Positions 33,352-41,824 of a DNA stretch of 53,422 nt are shown here, in pieces. Where the stretch lies: positions 1 through 53,422 of the forward strand of contig JADZFF010000054.1 of the NCBI GenBank assembly GCA_020850015.1, read 5' to 3'. The position numbers and the translations under genes were made by a program. The number at the start of each line of letters is the position of its first letter. The first letter of the stretch is position 1. The notes beneath the pieces are model-generated. The model was not told the DNA's origin, ran no database searches, and saw only the letters and a program-made list of their open reading frames with translations. This DNA comes from Bdellovibrionales bacterium (GTDB lineage: Bacteria > Bdellovibrionota > UBA1018 > JADZFF01).

Positions 33352-36231
33352 TCAGAACGCCGCGGCGGCCGAGGTGAGGTCCTGAAGCTCTCGGATCCTC
33401 TGGAGCTGCTCCTGGTGGGACCGAAGGATGTCGTTGGCCGTGGACTGAGCGACGTCCGCCTGCCGGGGAAGTTCCACCACCCGCGTGAGCTCGTTCCAGG
33501 TGGGGTGTTCCAGTCCTTCCAACTGACCGCACAGGAGCTCCATCAGAAAGGCGTCCTCGCTCGTGACGCAGAGATTGAGCCCTCCCTCGGTGGCCAGGAG
33601 CACGCCCCGCGCCGGGCGTTTCAGGGGCTGGATCTCCTCGATCGGGAGGTGTGGCGGGAGCGAGCCGCTCATTCGAAGCGAAGGATGCAGCTGAAAGCTC
33701 ACTTTCTCCGAGCGGGGCAGGATCCTCATGAACTCGCGCCAGTGGATCCGGCCGTCCGCGGCCACCATGCCGAGGAGCCGAGCCTGTGAGGCTTTCAGCT
33801 CAGCCAGGGCCCGCGCCGCCCGGGTGAACACGCGCGCTCGGACGGGGCCCGCGGTGCTGGAATCGAGCGCGGCCGCCGCCTCGCCCGGCGAGAATGGGAT
33901 TTGCTCGGCCCGGCGCTCCCACTCCGCCGGGATCGAGGCGTCCGTTCCCTGGAGCGCGTCCACCAGGGCGCGCGGGAGCGGGATGACCTTCACGGTCTGT
34001 TCGCTCAGCAGCCACTGGCCCTTGCGGCGCTCGCAGAAATGATCGAACCATTCGCGTACCGGCGCGCTTTCCAGGAAGGCCGCGATCGGCGCCACCCAGG
34101 AGGCGTCGGGGCACATGAGGAGGAACTCGCCTTTGAGGTCCGCCGCCGCCGCGTCCGCAGGAACCGCGCGCAGCTCGCGCTCGCTCGCGGCGCCCTTGCC
34201 CGAGCACAGGACGACAGTCTGTTTCGTCATCCCCGCGCGCGACCAACCCCGCTCCTGCAGACTTTGGCTCTCCTTGGTCGTCACTGGGCGCACGGCGATC
34301 AGCTGGCCGAGCGGAACGGAGCGGCCCCTGAGGCCTTCCAGGCGGACGAGAGTGTCCTGGCTCGCGGCATCGGGCCAGTGCTCGCTCCACTCCTGCTGCG
34401 CCTGCGGCGCCACCTGATGATGAATGCGCCACTGTCCCTGCCCGACCGAGCTGCGGGTGCCGGGCCGAGGCGGCTGCGCCCCTTCCCTGGGTTCGAGCAA
34501 GAAGGCGAGCCCCGCCCGCTCGCCTGCCGTGACCCGCGAATCCGGCCGGTAGGCCGAGAACGCTTCCTCGAGCAGGCGCGGCACTTCGGCGTGGCTCCGG
34601 ATCTCGCCCTCCACGCGCACGCGCTGGGGACGGTGCGCGCGGCGCAGATCCGTTCGCGGCTCGCGCCGGAAGGCATAGAGGTAGCGCGGGAACAGGGGGA
34701 TTTTCACGGGGAGCGTATGAGTCGCGGCGGAAAGATCCCACTCGCAGAGCAGGGTGGAGCGGTCGAGCAGGAACCGCAGGATCTCCTGACCGTCGTCGCG
34801 CGTGAGAGGCGCTTCCCGCGCCCACCAGAGCAGACCGCCCGGGCGAAGCTTGGTCAGGGTCACGCAGGCTTGGAGGCTGCCCAGGCTGACCCGGTCAGAT
34901 CGCAGGGGCTTGAAGTAGGGAAGCCGGTCAAGCTCCTCCCGAAGGGCCGCGGAGTCCGCGCCGCGCTCACTTGCCCGCACGGGGCGCTCCTCGAGCACGA
35001 ACCCCAACTCGCAGTTCTCACGTTCCGCGATGCGCGCCACGGGCGAGGGTTTCGGCGCCCCCAAGCGCAGAGCGAGCTGCTCGCGCGAGTGTGCATCGAG
35101 CCCTGTGCCCGTCATCCAGAGGGGCGGGACCTTCGGGCCCTTCCAGAGCTCGGCCATCTCGGCCGCCAAGAGTTGGAAGGGATAGGCTTCGGTTCCATGC
35201 CACTGGAGCTCGGCCGGGCCGGTACGCACGAAGGCCCCGTCCCGGAGGGTCGGGCTGAAGGCATGCCGCTCGGGAACCAAGGCGGCCGAGTCCGAACGCT
35301 GGGCGAAGTGGCCGAGCTTCTCCCAGACGGAACAGTAGAAGCGGAGGTCGTAACCCCGGATCTCGGGCAGCGCCGGGGCATGTCGCCGGCCCGCGCGCAG
35401 GAGCCCCGTCAGGAGCGACGGCACGGCGTCGCTGAGGTCCCAGCGGCGCAAGGTTTCCCAGATCTCCTCCTGGAGCGTCGCCGGAGGGTTGTACCAGGAG
35501 TAGAGGTTGGGCCGTGTCAGCTGCCAGCACTCCCGATGCAGCGGCACGAAAGGCTTGAGGCTAGCGCTCAGGGTCCAGTTCAGGCGCCCCAGGTCGGTCC
35601 TGGTCCAGGGACGCACCCCTCGGTCGGACCAGGATTTCAGGAGCATGGCCTGGCCCAGGCAGGTCAGAGCCACCTCCTCGACGAAGGTGTCGAGCGCGCG
35701 TTCCTGGGGAGCGGTGCGGGTCTGTTCCACCCAGCGCCGGAGCCCGCCGGCCTCATAGCCGCGATCACCGGTGGGATGGGGTTGCGGGGGGATGCCCGCG
35801 AGCGCGTCCAAGTGCCTCGACAGGGCATCGCGACGGCTGGGATTCAACGAGAGCAGGCAAGCCAGACCCGCGCGAAGCTCGTCGGTGATGCGCCGGCAGA
35901 GGGCGGCGACGTCGGGAAGATGGGCGGCAAGGCCGGGCGAATGCGCCGAATCCGGGTGCGCGGCCACGAGCTGGATGATCGAGGCGGCGGGAGGAGGCTG
36001 AGAGGCGGGGAAGTTCGTTTCAAGCGCGCGACGGAGATCCGAGCCTTGGCCCGAGGTGAGCGCCGACGGTGAGGCCATTTCCTCGGGCTGGAGAAGCAGG
36101 GAGGCCAGAACGTCTCTTTCCGTTGGAGCGGGCTCAGCCGGCGGAGGGCCCGCCAGCCAAGCGGCGACGTCCAGGTCGACCGTACCCTGCGGTTTCAGCT
36201 CGGAGCTGATGAAAAAGGAAGAGATCTTCAA
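33352..36231 (-). CDS. 960-residue orphan with methylase-like C-terminal half
   Basis: No family is certain. The N-terminal 350 residues are helical with many Trp and Arg. Around residues 470-510 a strand-like TKLRPGGLLWWAREAP is reminiscent of the Lys-Pro-Gly-Gly step of Rossmann methyltransferases, but no NPPY/DPPY or Gly-rich SAM motif is present. Near residue 750 LLMCPDASWVAPIAAFLESA followed by GQWLLSEQTVKVIPLP is like the target-recognition part of type IIG/N6-adenine methylases, where retained strands end in IPIP. It may be a catalytically dead relative. The start is uncertain: I use TTG at 36231 (M-K-I-S-S-F-F with upstream AGG); GTG 36270 and TTG 36330 are alternatives. Confidence 0.55.
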   Translation of the reverse strand: MKISSFFISSELKPQGTVDLDVAAWLAGPPPAEPAPTERDVLASLLLQPEEMASPSALTSGQGSDLRRALETNFPASQPPPAASIIQLVAAHPDSAHSPGLAAHLPDVAALCRRITDELRAGLACLLSLNPSRRDALSRHLDALAGIPPQPHPTGDRGYEAGGLRRWVEQTRTAPQERALDTFVEEVALTCLGQAMLLKSWSDRGVRPWTRTDLGRLNWTLSASLKPFVPLHRECWQLTRPNLYSWYNPPATLQEEIWETLRRWDLSDAVPSLLTGLLRAGRRHAPALPEIRGYDLRFYCSVWEKLGHFAQRSDSAALVPERHAFSPTLRDGAFVRTGPAELQWHGTEAYPFQLLAAEMAELWKGPKVPPLWMTGTGLDAHSREQLALRLGAPKPSPVARIAERENCELGFVLEERPVRASERGADSAALREELDRLPYFKPLRSDRVSLGSLQACVTLTKLRPGGLLWWAREAPLTRDDGQEILRFLLDRSTLLCEWDLSAATHTLPVKIPLFPRYLYAFRREPRTDLRRAHRPQRVRVEGEIRSHAEVPRLLEEAFSAYRPDSRVTAGERAGLAFLLEPREGAQPPRPGTRSSVGQGQWRIHHQVAPQAQQEWSEHWPDAASQDTLVRLEGLRGRSVPLGQLIAVRPVTTKESQSLQERGWSRAGMTKQTVVLCSGKGAASERELRAVPADAAAADLKGEFLLMCPDASWVAPIAAFLESAPVREWFDHFCERRKGQWLLSEQTVKVIPLPRALVDALQGTDASIPAEWERRAEQIPFSPGEAAAALDSSTAGPVRARVFTRAARALAELKASQARLLGMVAADGRIHWREFMRILPRSEKVSFQLHPSLRMSGSLPPHLPIEEIQPLKRPARGVLLATEGGLNLCVTSEDAFLMELLCGQLEGLEHPTWNELTRVVELPRQADVAQSTANDILRSHQEQLQRIRELQDLTSAAAAF

Positions 36232-36440
36232 GTGGTGCCTGTCCCCCGGTGCAACGACAAACGGACCCACAGTGATACCCCAGGCGAGCCAGGGCCGGCC
36301 CGCAATTCCTTGGGGCGAGGGCTTGTGCAAAAAAGTTCGTTTAAGTTCAAAGGACTTGATGCGAGGCGAAAAGTTGACGCTCGGAGGTCAGTGCGCTGGG
36401 CCGAAATCTGACCCCCCAAAGGAGTTCTTTGATCGCAGGG

Positions 36441-36458
36441 CTCAAAGTTTTCTTTGAG
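36441..36458 (+). promoter_or_regulatory. Leader hairpin / possible sigma-28-like element
   Basis: CTCAAAG (36441-36447) and CTTTGAG (36452-36458) are perfect inverted copies around TTTT. The same bases include CAAAGTTT followed 10 bases on by TCCGAAGA, which partly matches the flagellar sigma-28 pattern (TAAAGTTT, 11 bases, GCCGATAA). The 265-base region 36232-36496 holds no gene; also in it is an inverted pair GGTCAG/CTGACC at 36386-36413. Confidence 0.3.
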
Positions 36459-36496
36459 AGTCCGAAGAGACAGAAGGTTGGGGAGACCAAGGACTT

Positions 36497-37156
36497 ATGT
36501 CGGCACAGCCCAAAGGTGCAGCTCAGCACGCGGCCGCTCTTGAACAGGACACCGCAGACGAGCTCGAACAGATCATGAACGACATCGAGGAGCTACAGGA
36601 GGAGATGGCCTCCGAGGAGGCCACCGAGGCCACCCGAAAAGCTCCCCCGCCGGCCGCAGCCGCGCCGCGCCCTCGCCCGGCGCTGAAATCGGTGCCGACG
36701 CCGTCGGACGATGCGGAAGAGCCGATTCTCGAAACCACGATGGCGGATTTCCACGGTTCTTCCGACGACGCATCGCTCGAGGACACCTTGGTGGGCCTCG
36801 AGGAGGAGGCTCCCGCCACGGGTGCGAGTCTGCTCGACGCCGACCTGGAGGCGAGCCTGGCTGACGACTCAGGGGCCCTCGAAGAGGTGGAGGACGAGGT
36901 TTCGAAGATCGTGGATCAGATCAGCGTCAAGAAGGAGAAGCCCATGACAGCCATGAAACGGACGGAGGCGCCCCCGGGTGCCGCGCAGGAAGGCTCGTTG
37001 ACGCTCTCCGTGACGGGGGCGATGACGCTGAAGCTGCGCTTCGAGGGCGGAGAGCAGGACGTCGAGCTCGCGATGACGGGAGACGCCCTGGTCGTGAAAC
37101 TCTCCGACGGCACCGAGTTCCGCATCCCGGTGAAGACCGGCCGCGCCGCGGCCTGA
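36497..37156 (+). CDS. Acidic hypothetical protein
   Basis: The 219-residue protein has an acidic, helical N-terminal part (ELEQIMNDIEELQEEMASEE, about 22-41), an Ala/Pro linker, a further acidic segment (70-140), and a small beta-rich C-terminal domain (165-215: SLTLSVTGAMTLKLRFEGGE, LVVKLSDGTEFRIPV). No membrane segment or signal is present. I recognise no family. AAGGA precedes the ATG closely. It is upstream of rsmD in the same direction with 45 bases between, and may be co-transcribed. Confidence 0.65.
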   Translation: MSAQPKGAAQHAAALEQDTADELEQIMNDIEELQEEMASEEATEATRKAPPPAAAAPRPRPALKSVPTPSDDAEEPILETTMADFHGSSDDASLEDTLVGLEEEAPATGASLLDADLEASLADDSGALEEVEDEVSKIVDQISVKKEKPMTAMKRTEAPPGAAQEGSLTLSVTGAMTLKLRFEGGEQDVELAMTGDALVVKLSDGTEFRIPVKTGRAAA

Positions 37157-37201
37157 TCCCGCTTTCCTTTCAGGCTCCGATGAGCCAACGTGCCGTTCGC
37201 C

Positions 37202-37828
37202 ATGATCCGCATCACCGCCGGTGAGTTCCGCGGCCGGAACCTCCACACGCCCCCCGATCTTCGCACCCGTCCTACCCATGCGCGCCTCCGAGCCGCTGTT
37301 TTCAACGTCCTCCAAGGCAGGGTAGAGGGCGCTCGCGTGCTCGATCTGTTCGCGGGCTCGGGTTCGCTGGGCTATGAGGCGCTCTCGCGGGGCGCGGCCT
37401 CCGTCGTGTTCGTCGAGCCGGCGGCCCCGGCCCTGAAGGCGATCCGCCGGAACGCGGCCGACCTGGGCGTGGAAGATCGGGTGAGGGTGGTTGCGGAGCC
37501 GCTTCCGCGGGCGCAGGCCACGGTGCTCGATCTCGGGCCCTTCGATCTGGTATTCGCGGATCCGCCCTACGCCGAGCTCTGGGAGGAGAAGCTGCTCAAG
37601 GATCTTCCCTGGGACCGCCTCCTGGACGAGGACGGGAGGCTGATCCTGGAGTGGAGCGCGAAGGAGGGGCGCGCGCGGGGCGAGGCGCTCCGGCAGCTTC
37701 CCGAGCGCACTCCGTTCCTTGTCAAAATCCGCGAGAAAATTTATGGTGAGAGCTGGTCGACCCTCTACGCGAAGGGATCTTCATGCTCAGAGCCATCTAC
37801 CCGGGATCCTTCGACCCCATCACCGTAG
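37202..37828 (+). CDS. rsmD: 16S rRNA (guanine-966 N2)-methyltransferase RsmD
   Basis: RsmD methylates G966 of 16S rRNA. The product (208 residues) starts MIRITAGEFRGR as in the family. It has the SAM site VLDLFAGSGSLGYEALSRGA, an acidic FVEPAAPAL and the catalytic DPPY motif (FADPPYAEL). An upstream GTG at 37190 is in frame, but the ATG at 37202 fits the family N-terminus. The C-terminus runs 46 bases into coaD, and its last residues are Ser/Pro-rich and probably not conserved. The rsmD-coaD pairing is common in bacteria. Confidence 0.93.
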   Translation: MIRITAGEFRGRNLHTPPDLRTRPTHARLRAAVFNVLQGRVEGARVLDLFAGSGSLGYEALSRGAASVVFVEPAAPALKAIRRNAADLGVEDRVRVVAEPLPRAQATVLDLGPFDLVFADPPYAELWEEKLLKDLPWDRLLDEDGRLILEWSAKEGRARGEALRQLPERTPFLVKIREKIYGESWSTLYAKGSSCSEPSTRDPSTPSP

Positions 37829-38292
37829 GCCATCTCGATATCCTGGATCGGGCGCTGAACCTCTGTTCCGAGGTGACGATCGTGGTCGCGGGCAGCGGGC
37901 GCAAGGCCTCGCTCTTCACACCGGAGGAAAGGGTGGAGGTGATCCGCGAGGTCGTGGCGGGCAGGAAAAACGTCAAAGTGGAGATGACCTCGGGGTTGAT
38001 CATGGACTACGCCCGGTCGAACGGGATCCGCTCGGTGATCCGCGGCCTCAGGGCGGCCAGCGACTTCGAGTACGAGTTCATGATGGCGTCCATGAACAAG
38101 CAGCTCAATCCGGAGGTCGAGACCGTGTTCATGATGAGCTCCCAGAGCGTCTATTTCGTGAGCTCGACGATGATCAAGGAACTCTTCCTCTACGGGGGCG
38201 ACATCTCAAGCTACGTTCCCGCCGAGGTAGTGAAGCGGCTTCGCGACAAGGTGGCCCGCGGCGAGCTGGCGCCGGGCGGAGGATCGGCATGA
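37783..38292 (+). CDS. coaD: Phosphopantetheine adenylyltransferase CoaD
   Basis: CoaD adenylates 4'-phosphopantetheine to dephospho-CoA, the next-to-last step of coenzyme A synthesis. The 169-residue length is normal. The nucleotidyltransferase motif reads YPGSFDPITVGHLDI (T-x-G-H with His17), and SVIRGLRAASDFEYEFMMA and SSTMIKEL are as expected. It overlaps rsmD by 46 bases and the aminotransferase start by 4 (ATGA). Confidence 0.97.
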   Translation: MLRAIYPGSFDPITVGHLDILDRALNLCSEVTIVVAGSGRKASLFTPEERVEVIREVVAGRKNVKVEMTSGLIMDYARSNGIRSVIRGLRAASDFEYEFMMASMNKQLNPEVETVFMMSSQSVYFVSSTMIKELFLYGGDISSYVPAEVVKRLRDKVARGELAPGGGSA

Positions 38293-39524
38293 GCGCATCG
38301 GGGCCGGGCCTCTCCACGCGCGCGAAGGAGCTCCAGGAGAGCGTGACGCTGGGACTGAACGCGCTCGTGAAGCGCCTCCAGGCGGACGGCGCCGACCTCG
38401 TGAACCTCACGGCCGGGGAGCCCGACTTTCCCGTGCACGAGCTCGCGGTGAAGGCCGCGGTGGAGACCGCGGGCGCTCAGGGGAAAAATCGGTACACCGC
38501 GGTGACCGGTATCCTCGAGCTTCGCGAGCGCGTGGCGAGAAAAACGAACCTTCAGCAGCCCGAGGTCGCGGCGCGCCGGCCCTGGCGGGCGGCGGACGTC
38601 GTCGTCACGAACGGCGGCAAGCAGGCCCTCTTCAACGTATTCCAGGCGATCCTGAATCCGGGAGACGAGGTGATCGTGCCGGCCCCTTTCTGGCTGAGCT
38701 ATCCTGAGATGGCGAAGTTCTCCGGGGGGGAGGCCAGGATCGTGAAGACGCGCCTCGCCGATGGCTACGTGATGATGCCGGATCAGCTTGCCTCGGCGCT
38801 CACCCCCCGCACGAAGGCGCTCGTGCTCAACTCGCCGTCGAACCCGACGGGCGGGATGTATACGCGCGAGCAGTTCCGCGCTCTGGCCGAGGTTCTCGAG
38901 AAGCATCCTGAAGGTCGGCACGTCTGGGTGATCAGCGACGAGATCTACGATCGGATCGCGCTCGACCGCGTGCCTTTCTGCTCGTTCCTTTCCGCGGCTC
39001 CGGAGCTGCAGGACCGCGTGGTCACGGTGAACGGGATGTCCAAGAGCGCGGCCATGACGGGCTGGCGCGTGGGCTGGTCGGTGGCTGCGGCCCCGCTCAC
39101 TGACAAGCTTGCCAACATCCAGGGTCAGAGCACCTCGGGCATCAATTCCGTGGCGCAGTGGGCAGCCTGTGCCGCCCTGGACCTACCCGAGAGCTATTTC
39201 CTAGCCAATGAGGCCACTTACCGCCGCCGGCGCGACCTGGTCTTGGAGTCCCTCGCCGCATGCGGCAAAATGGAGATATGCCGTCCGCTGGGGGCGTTTT
39301 ACGCGTTCCTCGGCGTGCGGGCCTACCTGCGCCCGGGAGAAGGATCCGTGAAGTTCGCGGAGACTCTCCTGAGGGAGGCGGGGGTGGCGGTGGTTCCGGG
39401 AGGCCCTTTCGGAGAGGATTCCTCGGTCCGCATCAGCTTTGCCACAGATGAACGGTCGCTCCAGGAAGGATGCCTTCGGATTGTCCGATTTCTTCAGAGC
39501 AGGGATGGGGGAAAGGGCGCCTGA
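38289..39524 (+). CDS. Class I aminotransferase (aspartate-type)
   Basis: This 411-residue PLP enzyme has the fold-type I landmarks: NLTAGEPDFP, TNGGKQALFN, NSPSNPTGG (Asn185), VISDEIYDRI (Asp217, Tyr220), the PLP lysine in NGMSKSAAMTGWRVGW (Lys252) and a final Arg in SSVRISFAT. It resembles the Ib aspartate/prephenate aminotransferases. Whether it acts on aspartate, prephenate or another amino acid cannot be decided. The frame is open upstream through coaD; the ATG at 38289 overlaps the coaD stop and has GGAGG 6 bases before it. Confidence 0.92.
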   Translation: MSASGPGLSTRAKELQESVTLGLNALVKRLQADGADLVNLTAGEPDFPVHELAVKAAVETAGAQGKNRYTAVTGILELRERVARKTNLQQPEVAARRPWRAADVVVTNGGKQALFNVFQAILNPGDEVIVPAPFWLSYPEMAKFSGGEARIVKTRLADGYVMMPDQLASALTPRTKALVLNSPSNPTGGMYTREQFRALAEVLEKHPEGRHVWVISDEIYDRIALDRVPFCSFLSAAPELQDRVVTVNGMSKSAAMTGWRVGWSVAAAPLTDKLANIQGQSTSGINSVAQWAACAALDLPESYFLANEATYRRRRDLVLESLAACGKMEICRPLGAFYAFLGVRAYLRPGEGSVKFAETLLREAGVAVVPGGPFGEDSSVRISFATDERSLQEGCLRIVRFLQSRDGGKGA

Positions 39525-40476
39525 TCGGCGCCCGCATCCGCTCGTCCTTTTCTTCCTTCTGACCGCCGCGGTCTTCGGCTCCGCCTGCACCCAGTCAGGC
39601 GAGCTCGACAAGCGGGGGAAGCTCGATCTCGTGAACCGGCTCCTGACGGAGGGCGACTGCGCGGCCGCGATCGAGGTCATCGACCCCCTCTACGACAGCT
39701 CCGATACCGACAACGAGGTGCGCATGCTCAGGGCCTCGGCATACGGATGCTCGGCCGGGATCAACTACTTCGATCTCGTGGAGGAGTTCCAGACGGGCAA
39801 TCTCGTTGGGAACGCCTTCTGGGAGTTCAGCACGCGTCTGTTCCCCTCGGTTTCCACGGACAACATCCTCGAGTCGTCCTGGTTCGCTTTCGACGCCGTC
39901 CAGGCCGCGGTCGAGGATGGGGTCGCGGTGCCCGATTCCCAGAAACGCGAGATAAGCGACGACTACAATTCGGGGGCGCTCCGGGCCGTGCATCGCACCC
40001 CCGACTCCAACCAGTACATGACGATGGTGGCGATGGCGGTCATGGGCGCGACTCACAACCGCCACGGAAGCCCCTCGCCCCTGAGCTACCGGAAGCTCGC
40101 CGACCTGCCTTGGATCGCGGGCGGAGTCGTGAACGAGACGGGCTGCGCCTACGCGGGCGCCGTGGTGAGTTTCTTCGACGGGATCGACGAGGCCGCGGAT
40201 CTTTTCCCGGCCTCGACCGCGGCGCAGCTCCAGGCCGCGTCCACCCAGTTCAGCGCCGCCATCGATGACGCCTGCGACCGGGGCTGCCGAGGCGTGGACT
40301 CCCTGAACAACGTGGTGGACGCGCCTTGCGCCTTCAACGATTGCGGGGGAGTCTGCCCCTATCCTCTGCTCGGGCGGCTGACCTGCGCGACGGATCCCCG
40401 GGCCCGCTGCGCGGCCGCGGGGTTGGTGAGATTCGTAAACGACGACGCCGCGCTCGGCTGGCTGGACGGACCCTGA
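39505..40476 (+). CDS. Lipoprotein of unknown function
   Basis: The 323-residue product has a signal with a lipobox-like FGSAC (Cys28). The mature part opens with helices like a tetratricopeptide unit (DLVNRLLTEGDCAAAIEVID, EVRMLRASAYGCSAG) and has eight or more Cys, several near the C-terminus (CDRGC, CAFNDCGGVC, CATDPRARC), suggesting disulfides. Function unknown. The start ATG at 39505 lies inside the end of the aminotransferase gene; a longer frame from 39439 exists. Its TGA overlaps the ATG of the outer-membrane gene (TGATG), so the two are coupled and perhaps work together. Confidence 0.65.
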   Translation: MGERAPDRRPHPLVLFFLLTAAVFGSACTQSGELDKRGKLDLVNRLLTEGDCAAAIEVIDPLYDSSDTDNEVRMLRASAYGCSAGINYFDLVEEFQTGNLVGNAFWEFSTRLFPSVSTDNILESSWFAFDAVQAAVEDGVAVPDSQKREISDDYNSGALRAVHRTPDSNQYMTMVAMAVMGATHNRHGSPSPLSYRKLADLPWIAGGVVNETGCAYAGAVVSFFDGIDEAADLFPASTAAQLQAASTQFSAAIDDACDRGCRGVDSLNNVVDAPCAFNDCGGVCPYPLLGRLTCATDPRARCAAAGLVRFVNDDAALGWLDGP

Positions 40477-41576
40477 TGCGAAACCTGAGGCACGCGTGGA
40501 TCGTTTCCCTGGCGGCGATGGCTTGCGCGGCGCTCGCTCCCGAGCCTGCTCAGGGCGAGATCCACCACATGTTCCGCGGCGGGCGCGTGCAGGCCATGGG
40601 CGGCGCGGGCATCGCCGTGGCGGATGATCCGGCCACCGGGTTCTGGCTCAATCCTGCGCTCGTGGGCGCCGCCGAGGACACCCGGCTGAACTACGCCGTG
40701 GCGGACGTGGAGCTGGCCGGGAACCTGATCACCGACGGGCCCGCGGTTCTGGGGATCGCCACGGATTTCTCGCCGAGCACCTTGAACCAGCTCCTGGGCC
40801 GAAACGTGTTCGGCCGCGCGCAGGTCTCCCCGACTTTTGTCGCGCCCGGCTTCGGCGCGGGTCTGCTCCTCGACGGCCAGAGCGCCTTGTATGCGAAGAA
40901 CTCCGCTTTGCCTCAGGTAACTCTCGGGCAGCAGACCACCATGGGCGCCCAGGCGGCCGTGGCCCTGCCGCTCCAACGCCGTCGCGGTCGTCGCTCTAGC
41001 GGCGAGTCCTATCTCGGCGCCGCGGTGAAGGTGATGTGGCGAAGGGGGGGGTACTACCGCTTGCCGACCGCCGAGCTGATCGCCGCCTCGCAGAACGGCC
41101 AGGCGGGGCTGAACGGGATCATCGGCAACTTCGAGTTCGCGTTGGGGGCGGATGTGGGTGTGTTTCACCGCCGCCGCGTCAGCCGGAAGTTCAGCTGGTC
41201 GGTGGCCTCGTCGCTCGTGGACGCGGGCAACACGCACTTCGGGGGGCTTGCCACCGACGCCGAGTCCAACTGGACCGTCGGGGCAGCGGGCGAGTACGAC
41301 ATGGGTTCCGCCAAGCTCACCGTGGCCTACGACTTCTCGAACATCACGCAGGACGAGGACTGGAAGCTCAAGAACCACATCGGGGCTGAGCTTCGGTTTC
41401 CCGTGCTGCGGCTCTACGCTGGCGTGCACCAGGTTTACCTGACCTACGGGGTGGGCCTGAACCTGTGGCTGCTGGATTTCGTGGCTCAGAGCTACGCCGA
41501 GGAGCTGAGTACATCGGCGTTCCAGGAGCCCAACCGCAGGTTCATGGTCCGCCTGGGCATGAACCTGATGTTCTGA
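40476..41576 (+). CDS. Outer-membrane beta-barrel protein (FadL/PorV-like)
   Basis: The 366-residue protein has a signal peptide (to about AQG at residue 27). MGGAGIAVADDPATGFWLNP follows, the start typical of FadL-, PorV- and TraF-like barrels (M-G-G-A-x-x-A-x-A-D-D-x-x-A-x-x-x-N-P). The remainder alternates hydrophobic and polar residues in strand-sized steps, and the last residue is Phe (MNLMF), as usual for outer-membrane proteins. It overlaps the upstream Cys-rich lipoprotein gene by one base, so the two may form a lipoprotein-barrel pair. Confidence 0.78.
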   Translation: MRNLRHAWIVSLAAMACAALAPEPAQGEIHHMFRGGRVQAMGGAGIAVADDPATGFWLNPALVGAAEDTRLNYAVADVELAGNLITDGPAVLGIATDFSPSTLNQLLGRNVFGRAQVSPTFVAPGFGAGLLLDGQSALYAKNSALPQVTLGQQTTMGAQAAVALPLQRRRGRRSSGESYLGAAVKVMWRRGGYYRLPTAELIAASQNGQAGLNGIIGNFEFALGADVGVFHRRRVSRKFSWSVASSLVDAGNTHFGGLATDAESNWTVGAAGEYDMGSAKLTVAYDFSNITQDEDWKLKNHIGAELRFPVLRLYAGVHQVYLTYGVGLNLWLLDFVAQSYAEELSTSAFQEPNRRFMVRLGMNLMF

Positions 41577-41589
41577 GGTCCGCCGATCC

Positions 41590-41814
41590 ATGCCTGACGA
41601 ACCGCCCCAACAGCCTGAGCCCGATCGCACCGTGTGCTTCTGCCACAACGTGCCGCGATCCCGCATCATCGCCGAGATCCGCGCCGGTAACCGAACCCTC
41701 CAGGCCATCCGCGCCTGTACCCACGCCTCGACCGGCTGCGGCGGCTGCGAGTTCGAGGTGCGCGAGATTCTGGCCGAGGAGGCTAAACTGGCGGACGAAC
41801 CCGACCAGTGCTAA
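41590..41814 (+). CDS. BFD-like [2Fe-2S] ferredoxin
   Basis: The 74-residue protein matches the bacterioferritin-associated ferredoxin domain: VCFCHNVPRSRIIAEI supplies Cys-x-Cys and STGCGGCEFEVREIL supplies Cys-x-x-Cys, with about 33 residues between them, the spacing of a [2Fe-2S] site. Such domains release iron from bacterioferritin or serve as small electron carriers; no bacterioferritin is in the window. It is 10 bases upstream of the Mrp-type ATPase, hinting at an iron-sulfur link. Confidence 0.85.
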   Translation: MPDEPPQQPEPDRTVCFCHNVPRSRIIAEIRAGNRTLQAIRACTHASTGCGGCEFEVREILAEEAKLADEPDQC

Positions 41815-41824
41815 ACCTCCGGGC

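Noticed and set aside
36374-36402. TTGACG as a -35 box for the acidic orphan
   Set aside because: No -10-like sequence lies 16-18 bases downstream.
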